Of a stretch of DNA of 35,962 nt, positions 1 to 7,929 are shown piece by piece. Under the pieces are notes generated by a model. It was given only the letters and a program-made list of their open reading frames with translations. It had not been told where the DNA came from and did not search any database. The position numbers were made by a program, and so were the translations under genes. Position 1 is the first letter of the stretch, and every line of letters starts with the position of its first letter. The DNA comes from Mycolicibacter senuensis (GTDB taxonomy: Bacteria > Actinomycetota > Actinomycetes > Mycobacteriales > Mycobacteriaceae), in NCBI RefSeq assembly GCF_003284925.1, contig NZ_QMEX01000031.1, positions 1-35,962 of the forward strand, given 5' to 3'.

Positions 1-351
1 CCCGATGACGCGCCGCCGGCCTACGACGAGGCCTGGGACGAGATCGTGTTGCGACGGCTCTACACCGCAGCACGGTCCGGCCGGATACCGGCCCGCGGCC
101 CGGTCGCCGAACTGCGTAACCACGACGCGGTGCACGGCACGCCCTATGTGGCCACGCTGCGGGCCTGGCTCGACGCCCAGGGCGATCTGGCGCGAGCCGC
201 CGAGCGGCTCAGTGTGCATGAGAACACCATGCGCTACCGGCTGCGCAAGATGGCGGAGGTGACCCCGCTGGGGCTCGACGATGCCCGCGCCCGGCTTGCG
301 GCGATGATCGAGCTGGCAGCCGGTGACCTGTCGGCTTTCGACAAACCCTGA
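1..351 (+). CDS. PucR-type transcriptional regulator, C-terminal part (5' end outside window)
   Basis: The frame is open from base 1 to the TGA at 349-351, so only the last 116 residues are seen. The C-terminal half holds a helix-turn-helix of the PucR/CdaR type: a 'YVATLRAWLDAQGDLARAAE' stretch is followed by 'LSVHENTMRYRLRKM', the hallmark of that family (long helix, then a recognition helix with H-x-N-T-x-x-x-R-L). Proteins of this family usually carry an N-terminal sensory part and regulate adjacent catabolic genes. The amino-acid dehydrogenase gene starts 59 bases downstream on the same strand, so control of that gene is a reasonable inference. A GTG at 46 is internal to the frame and is unlikely to be the true start, because in-frame coding continues upstream of it. 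Confidence 0.85.
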   Translation, partial: PDDAPPAYDEAWDEIVLRRLYTAARSGRIPARGPVAELRNHDAVHGTPYVATLRAWLDAQGDLARAAERLSVHENTMRYRLRKMAEVTPLGLDDARARLAAMIELAAGDLSAFDKP

Positions 352-366
352 CGTCGTCGTTGTGCG

Positions 367-380
367 AACCGGTTAAACCG
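367..380. promoter_or_regulatory. Candidate operator ahead of the DadA-like gene
   Basis: The gap between the PucR-type gene and the dehydrogenase contains two overlapping palindromes: AACCGGTT at 367-374 and CGGTTAAACCG (5-1-5, perfect) at 370-380. They lie about 30 bases upstream of the ATG at 411. This is where an operator would be expected if the upstream PucR-type protein regulates the gene. The function is inferred only from symmetry and position. Confidence 0.3.
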
Positions 381-410
381 CAGGTGGGGCGAGCGCCGCA
401 TCATGGACTG

Positions 411-1667
411 ATGAGTACGGACAACCGGATCGACGGCGCGCCACGGTCAGTGATCGTGGTGGGCGCCGGCATCGTCGGGTTGTCGACCGCGTGGTTCCTG
501 CAGGAGCGCGGTGTCGAGGTCACGGTTGTCGACCGTGTCGGCGTCGCGGCCGGGTCGTCGTGGGCCAATGCCGGCTGGATCTCCCCGGCACTGGCCATAC
601 CGCTCAACGAGCCCGCCAATCTGCGCTTCGGGCTGCGGTCGCTGTTCAGCCGGGCCGCGCCGCTGCAGGTTCCGCTCAATGCCGGGCCGGGGCTGTGGGC
701 GTTTCTGGCGCGTTTCGCCGCCAACAGCCGGCCGTCGGCGTGGCGCCGCGCGGTGCGGGCCAACGCGCCGCTGAGCGCCGAGTGCATCGAGGCCTACGAC
801 GTTCTGGTGGCCAACGGCGTCGACGCCCCGGTCACCGATGCTCCCATCACCGCGATCTTCCGCACCTCCGCCGACGCCGAGCGCCTGCTCGACGAGTTGC
901 GGCGATTCTCCGAAGCGGGCCGGCCGGTGTTCTGCACCGAACTGACCGGTGCGGCGCTGCGCGAGCGCGTGCCACTGGCGTCCTCGGCCGTCGCCGCTGC
1001 GGTGCAGATCGACGGCCAGCGGTTCCTCGACCCAGGCCGGTTCGTCACCGCGCTGGGTCGCGCGGTGGTCGAGCGCGGCGCCGCGCTGCATACCATGGAC
1101 GTGACCGATGTGACGCCGACGCGAGACGGCGCGGTGGTGACTGGCCGCGACGGTACGACGCTGACGGCGGCGGCTGCGGTGATCGCCAGTGGCGCTTGGC
1201 TGTCGCAGCTGACGACGCGCTGGGTTCGGGTCCCGGTGCGGGCCGGCCGCGGCTACTCCTTCACGGTGCCGGTCGACGGGCCGGTCACCGGTCCGATCTA
1301 CCTGCCGGATGCCCGGGTGGCCTGCACTCCGTTGAACGCCAAGCTGCGGGTGGCCGGAACCATGGAGTTCGGCGATCCGGACGCCCCGATCGTCCCTGCC
1401 CGCGTCGAGGCCATCGTCGCGGCAACACGCCCGCTGCTCGACGGCGTGCGCTGGGCGGAGCGCACCGATGTCTGGGTGGGCCCGCGTCCGGTCAGCCCCG
1501 ACGGGCGCCCCTTGGTGGGGGAGGTGAGCCCGCGTACCGTCTACGTGGCGGGTGGCCACGGGATGTGGGGCCTGACGCACGGCCCGGTGACGGGCCGGTT
1601 GCTGGCGGAGCAGATCACCACCGGCAAACAGTCCGCGGTATTGCGTGAACTCGATCCGTTGCGCTGA
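411..1667 (+). CDS. FAD-dependent oxidoreductase, D-amino-acid dehydrogenase (DadA)-like
   Basis: This is a 418-residue protein of the DAO fold. An N-terminal Rossmann motif 'VIVVGAGIVGLSTAWFL' lies near residues 15-31, followed by an acidic residue ending strand 2 (VTVVD) for FAD ribose binding. A C-terminal 'GPRPVSPDGRPLVGE' and 'VAGGHGMWGLTHGP' match the FAD-closing segment of DadA enzymes. Length is typical of DadA (about 415-430). DadA enzymes oxidatively deaminate D-amino acids at the membrane and pass electrons to the respiratory chain; the exact substrate cannot be read here. A TTG at 360 is in frame, but ATG 411 gives the usual short lead-in before the Rossmann motif. The PucR-type regulator upstream fits a catabolic role. 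Glycine oxidase or another DAO-family activity remains possible. Confidence 0.8.
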   Translation: MSTDNRIDGAPRSVIVVGAGIVGLSTAWFLQERGVEVTVVDRVGVAAGSSWANAGWISPALAIPLNEPANLRFGLRSLFSRAAPLQVPLNAGPGLWAFLARFAANSRPSAWRRAVRANAPLSAECIEAYDVLVANGVDAPVTDAPITAIFRTSADAERLLDELRRFSEAGRPVFCTELTGAALRERVPLASSAVAAAVQIDGQRFLDPGRFVTALGRAVVERGAALHTMDVTDVTPTRDGAVVTGRDGTTLTAAAAVIASGAWLSQLTTRWVRVPVRAGRGYSFTVPVDGPVTGPIYLPDARVACTPLNAKLRVAGTMEFGDPDAPIVPARVEAIVAATRPLLDGVRWAERTDVWVGPRPVSPDGRPLVGEVSPRTVYVAGGHGMWGLTHGPVTGRLLAEQITTGKQSAVLRELDPLR

Positions 1668-1713
1668 GCCCGGTAGTACTCCAAGCTGATTCTGTTCGTA
1701 AAGGAGATCGTCG

Positions 1714-2163
1714 ATGACCGATTCGCAAGGTGTCTGGATGACACAGGAGACCAAGGACCGGCTGTTGGCCGAGTTGGCCGAGTTGTCCGAGCCACACATC
1801 GGTTCGGGCACCGCCGACATCAGCGAGCAACAGTCGCGCCAGGCGCGGATCCACCAGATCCACGACCTGTTGGCGGTCGCGGTCGTCGGCGAGGATCCGC
1901 CGGACGACGGGGTGGCCGAGCCGGGCATGGTGCTCACGGTCCGCTACGACGACGGCGACACCGAGACCTTCCTGCTGGGGGTTCGTGACGACGACCAGAG
2001 TGGGCTGGAGGTCTATTCCCCGCAGTCACCGCTCGGTAAGGCCATCACCGGCGCACGGCGCGGTGAGGAGCGCAGCTACCAGGTGCCCAGCGGTGCCAGC
2101 GTGACGGTCACCCTGCTCGACGCGGTGCCTTTCGGGCTGCATAAGACGCAGCACCCGGCCTGA
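1714..2163 (+). CDS. GreA-like RNA polymerase secondary-channel protein (Rv3788-like)
   Basis: This 149-residue protein has an N-terminal helical hairpin (about residues 8-60, with an 'ADISEQQSRQARIHQIHDLL' helix) followed by a GreA/GreB C-terminal FKBP-like domain ('PGMVLTVRYDDGDTETFLLG', 'SPLGKAITGARRGEE', 'VTLLDAV'). The 'SPLGKAI.G...GE' element is diagnostic of the Gre C-terminal domain. Its closest remembered relative is M. tuberculosis Rv3788, a Gre homolog reported to bind the RNA polymerase secondary channel and inhibit transcription instead of stimulating cleavage. The N-terminal hairpin here lacks the usual GreA opening, which favours that group over true GreA. A strong ribosome binding site (AAGGAG, 1700s) precedes ATG 1714. 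An ATG at 1738 is a weaker alternative. Confidence 0.8.
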   Translation: MTDSQGVWMTQETKDRLLAELAELSEPHIGSGTADISEQQSRQARIHQIHDLLAVAVVGEDPPDDGVAEPGMVLTVRYDDGDTETFLLGVRDDDQSGLEVYSPQSPLGKAITGARRGEERSYQVPSGASVTVTLLDAVPFGLHKTQHPA

Positions 2164-2236
2164 CCGGGTGGGTGACCGACCAGGTGTTTTGAGCCTGGGC
2201 ATGGCGGTGGTGTAGCTTCGATGAGCACGACATCGC

Positions 2237-2309
2237 GGGGCTATGGCGCAGCTGGTAGCGCACCACACTGGCAGTGTGGGGGTCAGGGGTTCGAGTCCCC
2301 TTAGCTCCA
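2237..2309 (+). tRNA. tRNA-Ala (anticodon GGC)
   Basis: The 73 bases fold as a full cloverleaf. The acceptor stem GGGGCTA pairs with TAGCTCC (one G-T pair). The anticodon stem CCACA/TGTGG encloses the loop CTGGCAG, giving anticodon GGC. The T arm AGGGG-TTCGAGT-CCCCT is perfect. The discriminator is A; CCA is not encoded. This tRNA reads GCC and GCU alanine codons, abundant in this GC-rich genome. It sits between the GreA-like gene and the shortened P-type ATPase, where gene order departs from the M. tuberculosis arrangement. Confidence 0.97.
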
Positions 2310-2522
2310 CTCATTTGTTGAGTATTCCGTCCCGTCCGGGATGACCGCACCAAAATGCGACGCAGTTATCCGGGCCGACGCCCGGTCAATGCGGCTGATC
2401 CGCATCGGTACGGTAACGGATTAAATGGGGCGGCCGGCCAACTTACACCGTTGTGATACGGTTCGTTTGCAGTCATCAGATTGCGTGTCCGGGGGGCTGG
2501 ATACTAACAATCGGAGTTCACG

Positions 2523-5117
2523 TTGAAGAGCCTCGGGAGACCCGGTATCGCGTTATTCGCCGGTATTGGCTTGTGTGCAAGTGCACTGATTTTCAGTGCC
2601 AGTGCGGCGGCTGCGCCATCATCAGTGGCGCCGTTGCCGGTGGGTGGTCCGGTGTGTGCGGGCGGCGTGGTCGCTCTCACCTCCGGCGAGGCGGCGCCGG
2701 TTGCCGGTGCGGCCGGTGCGGCCGATGCGGCGATGCTGGCCGCCGCGCAGCGCCTGGTGGCCGAGCGGCGGCTCAATGTGCTGTTGAACGAACAGGTTCC
2801 GCCGGCACGCCGGCTGCTGCCCGATGGCGGCTACTGTGAGGTCCCCGCCGAGGAGTTGCGTCTCGGTGACGTGATTGAGGTGCGGCCGCACGAGGTGGTG
2901 CCCGCCGACGGGCGCTTGATCGACGCCGACGACCTCGAGGTCGACGAGTCGTCGCTGACCGGCGAGTCGCTGTCGGTGGTCAAGCAGATCGAGGCCACGC
3001 CGGGAGCGGACCTGGCCGAGCGCGAATGCATGATCTATGCGGGCACCACGGTCATCACCGGTACCGCCCTGGCGCTGGTGACCGCGGTGGGTGCCGACAC
3101 CTACAGTCGCCGCGCCGCCGACCTGGTCGCCGGCGAGCAGTCGGCGGTCGGATTGCAGCACCAGCTGAGCCTGCTGACCAGCAAGGCCTGGCGGATCAGC
3201 CTGGCCGGGGGGACCCTGGTGACCGGTTTGGGCGTCCTCCGGCGGATCGGGTTGCGACAGTCGGTGGCCTCCGGCATCGCCATCGCCGTCGCGGCGATCC
3301 CCGAGGGTCTGCCGCTGGTGGCCACCCTGGCACAGCAGGCGTCCGCCAGGCGGCTGACCAAATCCGGTGTGCTGGTTCGGGTGCCGCGCTCGGTGGAGGC
3401 GCTCGGCCGCGTTGACGTGGTGTGCTTCGACAAGACCGGGACGCTGAGCCAGAACCGGCTGCGGGTGACACAGCTGACACCGGCGCCGGGGTACACCACC
3501 GATGAGGTGCTGGCGTTCGCGGCGCAGGCCGCCCCGACCACGAACGGCCGGCAGGTGCACGCCACCGATGCCGCGATCATCGACGCCGCGACGGCTGCCG
3601 GCGTGGTGGATCCCGATCGCGGCGAGGTCGCCCATCTGCCGTTCCGGTCCGGGCGCAGCTACTCGGCGTCGATTGTCGGCGCCGAGTTGGCCGTCAAGGG
3701 TGCGCCGGAGGTCGTCGGGCCCGCCTGCGGCGGCGACCCGGCGATCCGCAAGACGGTGCTGGGTATGGCCGGGGAGGGGCTGCGGGTGATCGCCGTTGCC
3801 CGGCGGGAACTCTCCGCAGCGCAGGTCGCCGCCCTGGGTGAGGACCCGGATCCGGAGGACATCGGCCAGTTCTGTGGCGATGCGCTGACGTTCGTCGGGT
3901 TGATCGGTATCGCCGACACCCCCCGGCCGGAGGCCGCCGCCCTGCTGGCCGACCTGGACCGCTGGCAGATCCCGGTGCGGCTCATCACCGGCGACCACCC
4001 GGTCACCGCAACCGCGATCGCCCGGGAGCTCGGCCTGGAGATCAGCGCCGATCAGGTGATCAGCGGCGCGGAGTGGGATGCGTTGTCCCGCAAGGGACAG
4101 GAAGTCGCGGTAGCCGAGCGGGTGGTGTTCGCCCGGATGTCACCGGAGAACAAGGTGCAGATCGTGCAGACCCTGGAGCGCACCGGCAAGGTGTCGGCGA
4201 TGGTCGGTGACGGCGCCAACGATGCCGCGGCCATCCGCGCCGCCACCGTCGGGTTAGCGGTCGTCGCCCATGGCAGCGAGGCCGCCAGCACCGCCGCCGA
4301 CGTGGTATTGCTCGATGGCCGGATCCACACGCTGCTCGACGCGTTGGACGAGGGCCGGGAACTGTGGCAGCGGGTGCAGGCAGCGGTCGGGGTGCTGCTG
4401 GGCGGCAACGCCGGTGAGGTGGCGTTCGCGATCATCGGCAGCGCGCTCACCGGGCGCTCACCGCTCAATGCCCGCCAGCTGCTGCTGGTGAACATGCTCA
4501 CCGACGCGCTGCCGGCGACCGCGCTGGCGGTCAGTGAACTGAACGACTCGGCGGCCTCCACGGCGCGTGGCCCGGATCCCGACGCGCTGTGGCGCGCGGT
4601 GGCGGTGCGCGGGGTGACGACCGCGTCGGCCGCGGTGGGCGCATGGGCGCTGGCCTCGATGACCGGGCGCCAACAGCGGGCCTCCACGGTCGCGCTGGTG
4701 TCGCTGGTCGCCGCCCAGCTGGGCCAGACGCTGCTGGACTCGCATGACCCGCTGGTGGTGGCGACCGCGGTCGGCTCACTCGCCGCGATGGGGACGTTGA
4801 TCTCCATTCCGGGCGTCAGCCAACTGCTGGGCTGCACCCCGCTGGGTCCGTTGGGCTGGGCTCAGGCGCTGGGGGCGGCGACGGTGGCCACCGCCGGCGC
4901 GGCCGTGGTGCCGAAGCTGCTGTCCGGCCTGCAGGAGTCCGCGGACAAGCCCACCCAGTTCATGGTGCCCGTGCCGCGCCAGCCGGACGGCACCCCGACT
5001 GCCGACGGCCACTCCGCGCCACGGCTGCGGCTTGTGCACAATGGGGACACCGGCTCTCGTCGCGGAACGGCCGCGGCCCGATCATCCGGCGACCCGTCGC
5101 CACCAGGAGGCTCATGA
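2523..5117 (+). CDS. CtpH-like P-type cation ATPase, N-terminally replaced/truncated form
   Basis: The protein has 864 residues, against about 1,540 for M. tuberculosis CtpH (Rv0425c). All catalytic parts are present: actuator loop TGES (146-149), M4 motif PEGLP, phosphorylation site DKTGT (D303), nucleotide-binding KGAPE, TGD, and hinge VGDGAND (D563), then the C-terminal membrane helices (about 620-815) and a hydrophilic tail. The front is odd. Residues 1-32 look like a Sec signal peptide of a small secreted protein ('IALFAGIGLCASALIFSASA', ending in a run of Ala). The CtpH-like sequence appears from about residue 65-75 ('AAQRLVAERRLNVLL'), so the long N-terminal domain and helices M1-M2 are absent. 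The start is TTG 2523 with GGAG about 7 bases upstream. Transported ion unknown; PEGLP is seen in Ca2+-type and related pumps. The pump may be non-functional. The next gene overlaps its stop (ATGA). Confidence 0.8.
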   Translation: MKSLGRPGIALFAGIGLCASALIFSASAAAAPSSVAPLPVGGPVCAGGVVALTSGEAAPVAGAAGAADAAMLAAAQRLVAERRLNVLLNEQVPPARRLLPDGGYCEVPAEELRLGDVIEVRPHEVVPADGRLIDADDLEVDESSLTGESLSVVKQIEATPGADLAERECMIYAGTTVITGTALALVTAVGADTYSRRAADLVAGEQSAVGLQHQLSLLTSKAWRISLAGGTLVTGLGVLRRIGLRQSVASGIAIAVAAIPEGLPLVATLAQQASARRLTKSGVLVRVPRSVEALGRVDVVCFDKTGTLSQNRLRVTQLTPAPGYTTDEVLAFAAQAAPTTNGRQVHATDAAIIDAATAAGVVDPDRGEVAHLPFRSGRSYSASIVGAELAVKGAPEVVGPACGGDPAIRKTVLGMAGEGLRVIAVARRELSAAQVAALGEDPDPEDIGQFCGDALTFVGLIGIADTPRPEAAALLADLDRWQIPVRLITGDHPVTATAIARELGLEISADQVISGAEWDALSRKGQEVAVAERVVFARMSPENKVQIVQTLERTGKVSAMVGDGANDAAAIRAATVGLAVVAHGSEAASTAADVVLLDGRIHTLLDALDEGRELWQRVQAAVGVLLGGNAGEVAFAIIGSALTGRSPLNARQLLLVNMLTDALPATALAVSELNDSAASTARGPDPDALWRAVAVRGVTTASAAVGAWALASMTGRQQRASTVALVSLVAAQLGQTLLDSHDPLVVATAVGSLAAMGTLISIPGVSQLLGCTPLGPLGWAQALGAATVATAGAAVVPKLLSGLQESADKPTQFMVPVPRQPDGTPTADGHSAPRLRLVHNGDTGSRRGTAAARSSGDPSPPGGS

Positions 5118-5389
5118 TGGCGGACAGCACGCGGCGCAGCGCATCCCAGCGGGAAGCGGTGGCCCACATCCGGGATGCCGAGGGCTTCGCGGTCGAATTG
5201 CCGCTGTTCGGCAAGGTGACGGTGCCGCGACCCGAGCAGCTGGCCTACTACGGTGGGCTGGCGCTGCTGGCCGCGTTCGAGATCATCGACTGGCCGGTAG
5301 CCGCTGCGGTGGCCGCGGGCCACATTCTGGCCAACAACCACCGCAGCGAGGTACTCGAGCAACTCGGCGAGGCCCTAGAGGACGCCTAG
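5114..5389 (+). CDS. Conserved 91-residue mycobacterial membrane-associated protein (Rv0424c-like)
   Basis: This 91-residue protein overlaps the ATPase stop codon by an ATGA, which implies translational coupling. The middle holds one hydrophobic helix (about residues 46-68, 'YYGGLALLAAFEIIDWPVAA'), and the ends are charged ('QREAVAHIRDAEGF' and 'EVLEQLGEALEDA'). Length and position next to ctpH match M. tuberculosis Rv0424c, which has no known function. The conserved pairing suggests a role connected with the pump or the envelope, but nothing in the sequence shows what that is. ATG 5117 is an equally possible start, one codon shorter. Confidence 0.85.
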   Translation: MMADSTRRSASQREAVAHIRDAEGFAVELPLFGKVTVPRPEQLAYYGGLALLAAFEIIDWPVAAAVAAGHILANNHRSEVLEQLGEALEDA

Positions 5390-5393
5390 CAGA

Positions 5394-5414
5394 CGCCCGA
5401 GCTGGCCTCGGGCG
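5394..5414. terminator. Bidirectional terminator hairpin between convergent genes
   Basis: A perfect 8-base-pair stem (CGCCCGAG at 5394-5401, CTCGGGCG at 5407-5414) encloses a 5-base loop. It lies in the 27-base gap between the Rv0424c-like gene and the convergent small gene on the minus strand. There is no T-tract, as is common for mycobacterial terminators. Confidence 0.65.
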
Positions 5415-5416
5415 AC

Positions 5417-5620
5417 TCAGTGGTCGACGGTCAGCACCCCGACGCGCCACAAGAGTGCATACATCTGGTGCAGGGGACCACTGAGCAGCCGGGTGGCCAT
5501 GTCGACCACCGGGTCTGAGGCGGGCGCGGTCGGTGCACCCCGGCGGGTGTCCACCTTCTTCGCCGTGCTGTTGGCACGCGGGGCCGGCGCCTGGATGTCG
5601 GTGTAGGCGATTGCAACCAT
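5417..5620 (-). CDS. Small hypothetical protein (67 residues)
   Basis: I do not recognise this protein. It has a basic, Pro/Ala/Thr-rich N-terminal half and an amphipathic C-terminal helix ('SGPLHQMYALLWRVGVLTVD'). It has neither a signal peptide nor cysteines. Support for a real gene comes from a clean ribosome binding site (AGGAGG about 7 bases before ATG 5620) and from a terminator-like hairpin just beyond its stop. It stands alone, facing the ctpH unit. The upstream region carries a 24-base-period direct repeat that may be its control region. Confidence 0.6.
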   Translation of the reverse strand: MVAIAYTDIQAPAPRANSTAKKVDTRRGAPTAPASDPVVDMATRLLSGPLHQMYALLWRVGVLTVDH

Positions 5621-5655
5621 GATGATGGCCTCCTAGTCGCGTAACGCCGCTACGC

Positions 5656-5693
5656 GCTCAGCTGGAGGCCGGAATCGGAGCTCAGCTGGAGGC
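5656..5693. repeat. Pair of 14-base direct repeats, 24-base period
   Basis: GCTCAGCTGGAGGC occurs at 5656-5669 and again, exactly, at 5680-5693. The 24-base spacing is a little over two helical turns. Each copy contains the palindrome CAGCTG. The pair lies 36-73 bases upstream of the small minus-strand gene, so it may be a paired binding site for a regulator of that gene. This is inference from position. Confidence 0.45.
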
Positions 5694-6090
5694 GGTATGC
5701 GACCGTTCGGATGGGGACGGAACAGAAGTCAGATATCGGCTCGGACTATCACCGGAACTCATGCGTCCCTCACCTCCTCTCGGTCGCGGGCACGCGTGGG
5801 CGTGCCGGTTTCACCGCAGGCTTTGGAGGCAGCTCCGACGACTGTCGGAAGACCGCACCCCACTCGTCAGAGCTTCGACACTGCACGGCGTGTCCGTAGA
5901 TCGGAAGCCACTTGGGCTCAACCCTTAAGCCGGGAGGAGCTGTCCTGACCCGGGGCGTCTTTCGACGTTCGGGGTCAGTGGCCTGTGTCCGTGCAGACGC
6001 CTCACCTAACGAGGTGCTTGCACGGTCCATAGTGCATCAGGAATGCGCGCGGGTCAATTCAACTCACCCACCGGTTTCCACACGGTTCGG
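5694..6090. other. Gene-free stretch between small gene and MFS gene
   Basis: No convincing coding frame was found on either strand. The composition is less GC-rich in places (around 5720-5770) and codon patterns are unlike the neighbours. A plus-strand frame at 5697-5948 has a GGAGG upstream but is a low-complexity Arg/Ser/Thr sequence and I do not accept it. The only clear structure is the hairpin at 5945-5978. Confidence 0.5.
5945..5978. terminator. Hairpin downstream of the MFS gene
   Basis: Two 15-base arms (5945-5959 and 5964-5978) pair at 12 of 15 positions around a 4-base loop (TTTC). On the minus strand the hairpin lies about 113 bases beyond the MFS stop codon, a plausible site for transcription termination. 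There is no T-tract. Confidence 0.4.
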
Positions 6091-7899
6091 TCACGACCCG
6101 GCCGCATCGTCGAAGTGCACCGTCATACGGGTTCCGTGGGCGCCCGGGGTGCTGTCGGACCGGTTCACCGGCTCGCCGGCGTAACGCCCCGGCGCCGCCC
6201 ACGACGTCAGCGCCCCGAGCACCATCATCACCGCCGCGGCGGCGAACACCACCGCCAACCCGGTGTGGAACGGCCCGGAGATCAGTTGCGGGAAGAAGCT
6301 GTGCCCGGTCAACATCTGGGCGTCGACACCGGGACGGTCCAGCACACCGGAGGGCCCCAGCAGTTCGCCGATCGGGTTGTAACCCAGAAACGCCGCGAAC
6401 AGGCTGCCCACCGGCGGGGTGTGGGCCACCTGTTGGGCGACCTCGGCGGGCACTCCCCGGTGCTCTAACCCCGCACCCATCGCCTCCGGCAGCGTGTTCG
6501 CCAGGCCGATCACCATGAGGGAGAAGAAGATACCGATCGACAACGACGTGCCGGCGTTGAAGAACGTGGCCCGCACCCCCGAGGCGGCACCGCGCTGGGC
6601 GGCCGGGACGCTGGACATGACCACAGCGGTGTTGGGTGCGGTGAAGATCCCGCCGCCGAGCCCGTTGAGGAAGACCAGCGCCGCGAAGACCCGGTAGTCG
6701 AAGTCGACGGGAAGCAGCACCAGCGCCACGAACGTCACCGCCATCAGCGCCATCCCACCGACGGCGAAGGGGCGGGCGCCGTGCCGGTCCGACAGTGACC
6801 CGGCCACCGGCCCGGCCAACAGGAAGCCGACCGTCATCGGCAGCAGGTAGATGCCCGACCACAGCGGGGTGGATTCGAAGCTGTAGCCGTGCAGCGGCAA
6901 CCAGATGCCCTGCAGCCAGATGATCAGCATGAACTGCATACCGCCGCGCCCGATCGCCGCCAACAGGCCGGCCACGTTGGCCATTCCGAACGCCGGGATC
7001 CGGAACAGCCGCACATCGAGCAGCGGCGCGGCGACCCGCAGTTCGATGACGCAGAACAGCACCAGCAGCGCCACTCCCAGCGCCAGCGAACCCAGCACCA
7101 CCGGACTTGTCCAGCTGGTCGGCGAATCACCATGTGGCTGAATGCTGTAGGTGATGGCCGTCAGCACCACGGTCAGCCCCAGCCCCAGCGTCACCGTTCC
7201 CGCCCAGTCCAGCTTGGCCGGTGCGCGCTCGCCGAGTTCGTGCAGCGACCGCATCGACCAGACGGTGCCCAGCACCCCGATCGGCACCCCGACCCAGAAC
7301 ACCGCCCGCCAATCCCACTCCGACAACAGCCCGCCGATCAGCAGGCCGACGAAGGATCCGGCGACCGCAGCCACCTGGTTGACCCCCAGCGCCATACCAC
7401 GTTGATTGGCCGGGAAGGCGTCGGTGATGATCGCCGCCGACGACGCGAACAGCATCGCCCCTCCGACGCCCTGCACCACCCGCCAGCCGATCAGCCACCG
7501 GGCGCCGGCGCCGAGGTCGAACGGATCGATCGACAGCGCGATCGCCGCCACCGTGAACACCACGAAGCCGGCGTTGTAGATGCGCACCCGGCCGAACATG
7601 TCGCCGAGCCGGCCGAAGAACACCACCAGCACCGCCGACACCAACAGGTAGCCCATCAGCATCCACAGCAGGTAGCTCACGTTCGCCGGATCCAGCGGGT
7701 TCAGCCCGATGCCGCGAAAGATCGCCGGCAATGAGATCAGCACGATCGAGCCGTTGATGGTGGCCAGCAGCACGCCCAGCGTGGTGTTGGACAGTGCTAT
7801 CCACTTGTAGCGCGGGTGATCGCGGCCGTAGCGCAACCGGCGGCCGCCGGGTGCGCCAGCCCCGGAGTCGGCGGTCACCCTCGCGACGTGCGCCGTCAT
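6091..7899 (-). CDS. MFS transporter, DHA2 (EmrB/QacA-like, 14-helix) family
   Basis: This 602-residue multi-spanning membrane protein begins at ATG 7899, with GGGAGAG as ribosome binding site about 4 bases upstream. The frame stays open further upstream, but that part is basic and unlike a transporter. MFS signatures are present: '[17 protein letters not shown]' (loop 2-3 motif A) near residue 90, '[19 protein letters not shown]' (helix 4) and '[20 protein letters not shown]' (motif C, typical of antiporters). A hydrophilic loop before the last helix ('[14 protein letters not shown]') and the length fit 14-helix DHA2 exporters, which extrude drugs or lipids using the proton gradient. The substrate is unknown. 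The gene diverges from thiC and is absent from this spot in M. tuberculosis as I recall it. A symmetric element overlaps its -10 region. Confidence 0.88.
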   Translation of the reverse strand: MTAHVARVTADSGAGAPGGRRLRYGRDHPRYKWIALSNTTLGVLLATINGSIVLISLPAIFRGIGLNPLDPANVSYLLWMLMGYLLVSAVLVVFFGRLGDMFGRVRIYNAGFVVFTVAAIALSIDPFDLGAGARWLIGWRVVQGVGGAMLFASSAAIITDAFPANQRGMALGVNQVAAVAGSFVGLLIGGLLSEWDWRAVFWVGVPIGVLGTVWSMRSLHELGERAPAKLDWAGTVTLGLGLTVVLTAITYSIQPHGDSPTSWTSPVVLGSLALGVALLVLFCVIELRVAAPLLDVRLFRIPAFGMANVAGLLAAIGRGGMQFMLIIWLQGIWLPLHGYSFESTPLWSGIYLLPMTVGFLLAGPVAGSLSDRHGARPFAVGGMALMAVTFVALVLLPVDFDYRVFAALVFLNGLGGGIFTAPNTAVVMSSVPAAQRGAASGVRATFFNAGTSLSIGIFFSLMVIGLANTLPEAMGAGLEHRGVPAEVAQQVAHTPPVGSLFAAFLGYNPIGELLGPSGVLDRPGVDAQMLTGHSFFPQLISGPFHTGLAVVFAAAAVMMVLGALTSWAAPGRYAGEPVNRSDSTPGAHGTRMTVHFDDAAGS

Positions 7900-7929
7900 C
7901 GTCTCTCCCGCGGTTCTCCGACCCAAAGC

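Noticed and set aside
447..1937. Long minus-strand open frame (about 496 codons) opposite the DadA-like gene
   Set aside because: Arg/Gly/His-rich translation without motifs; it mirrors the codon pattern of the real plus-strand genes and crosses two of them.
2310..2522. Integrated element at the tRNA-Ala 3' end
   Set aside because: No integrase, no repeated copy of the tRNA 3' end within the window and no phage-like genes.
2622..3998. 458-codon minus-strand frame opposite the P-type ATPase
   Set aside because: Shadow frame, Gly/Arg/Asp-rich, no recognisable domain.
5697..5948. 83-codon plus-strand frame with GGAGG upstream
   Set aside because: The GGAGG belongs to a direct repeat and the product is an Arg/Ser/Thr-rich low-complexity sequence with no sign of selection for protein.
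6889..7734. 281-codon plus-strand frame inside the MFS gene
   Set aside because: Gln/His/Arg-rich shadow of the transporter on the other strand.
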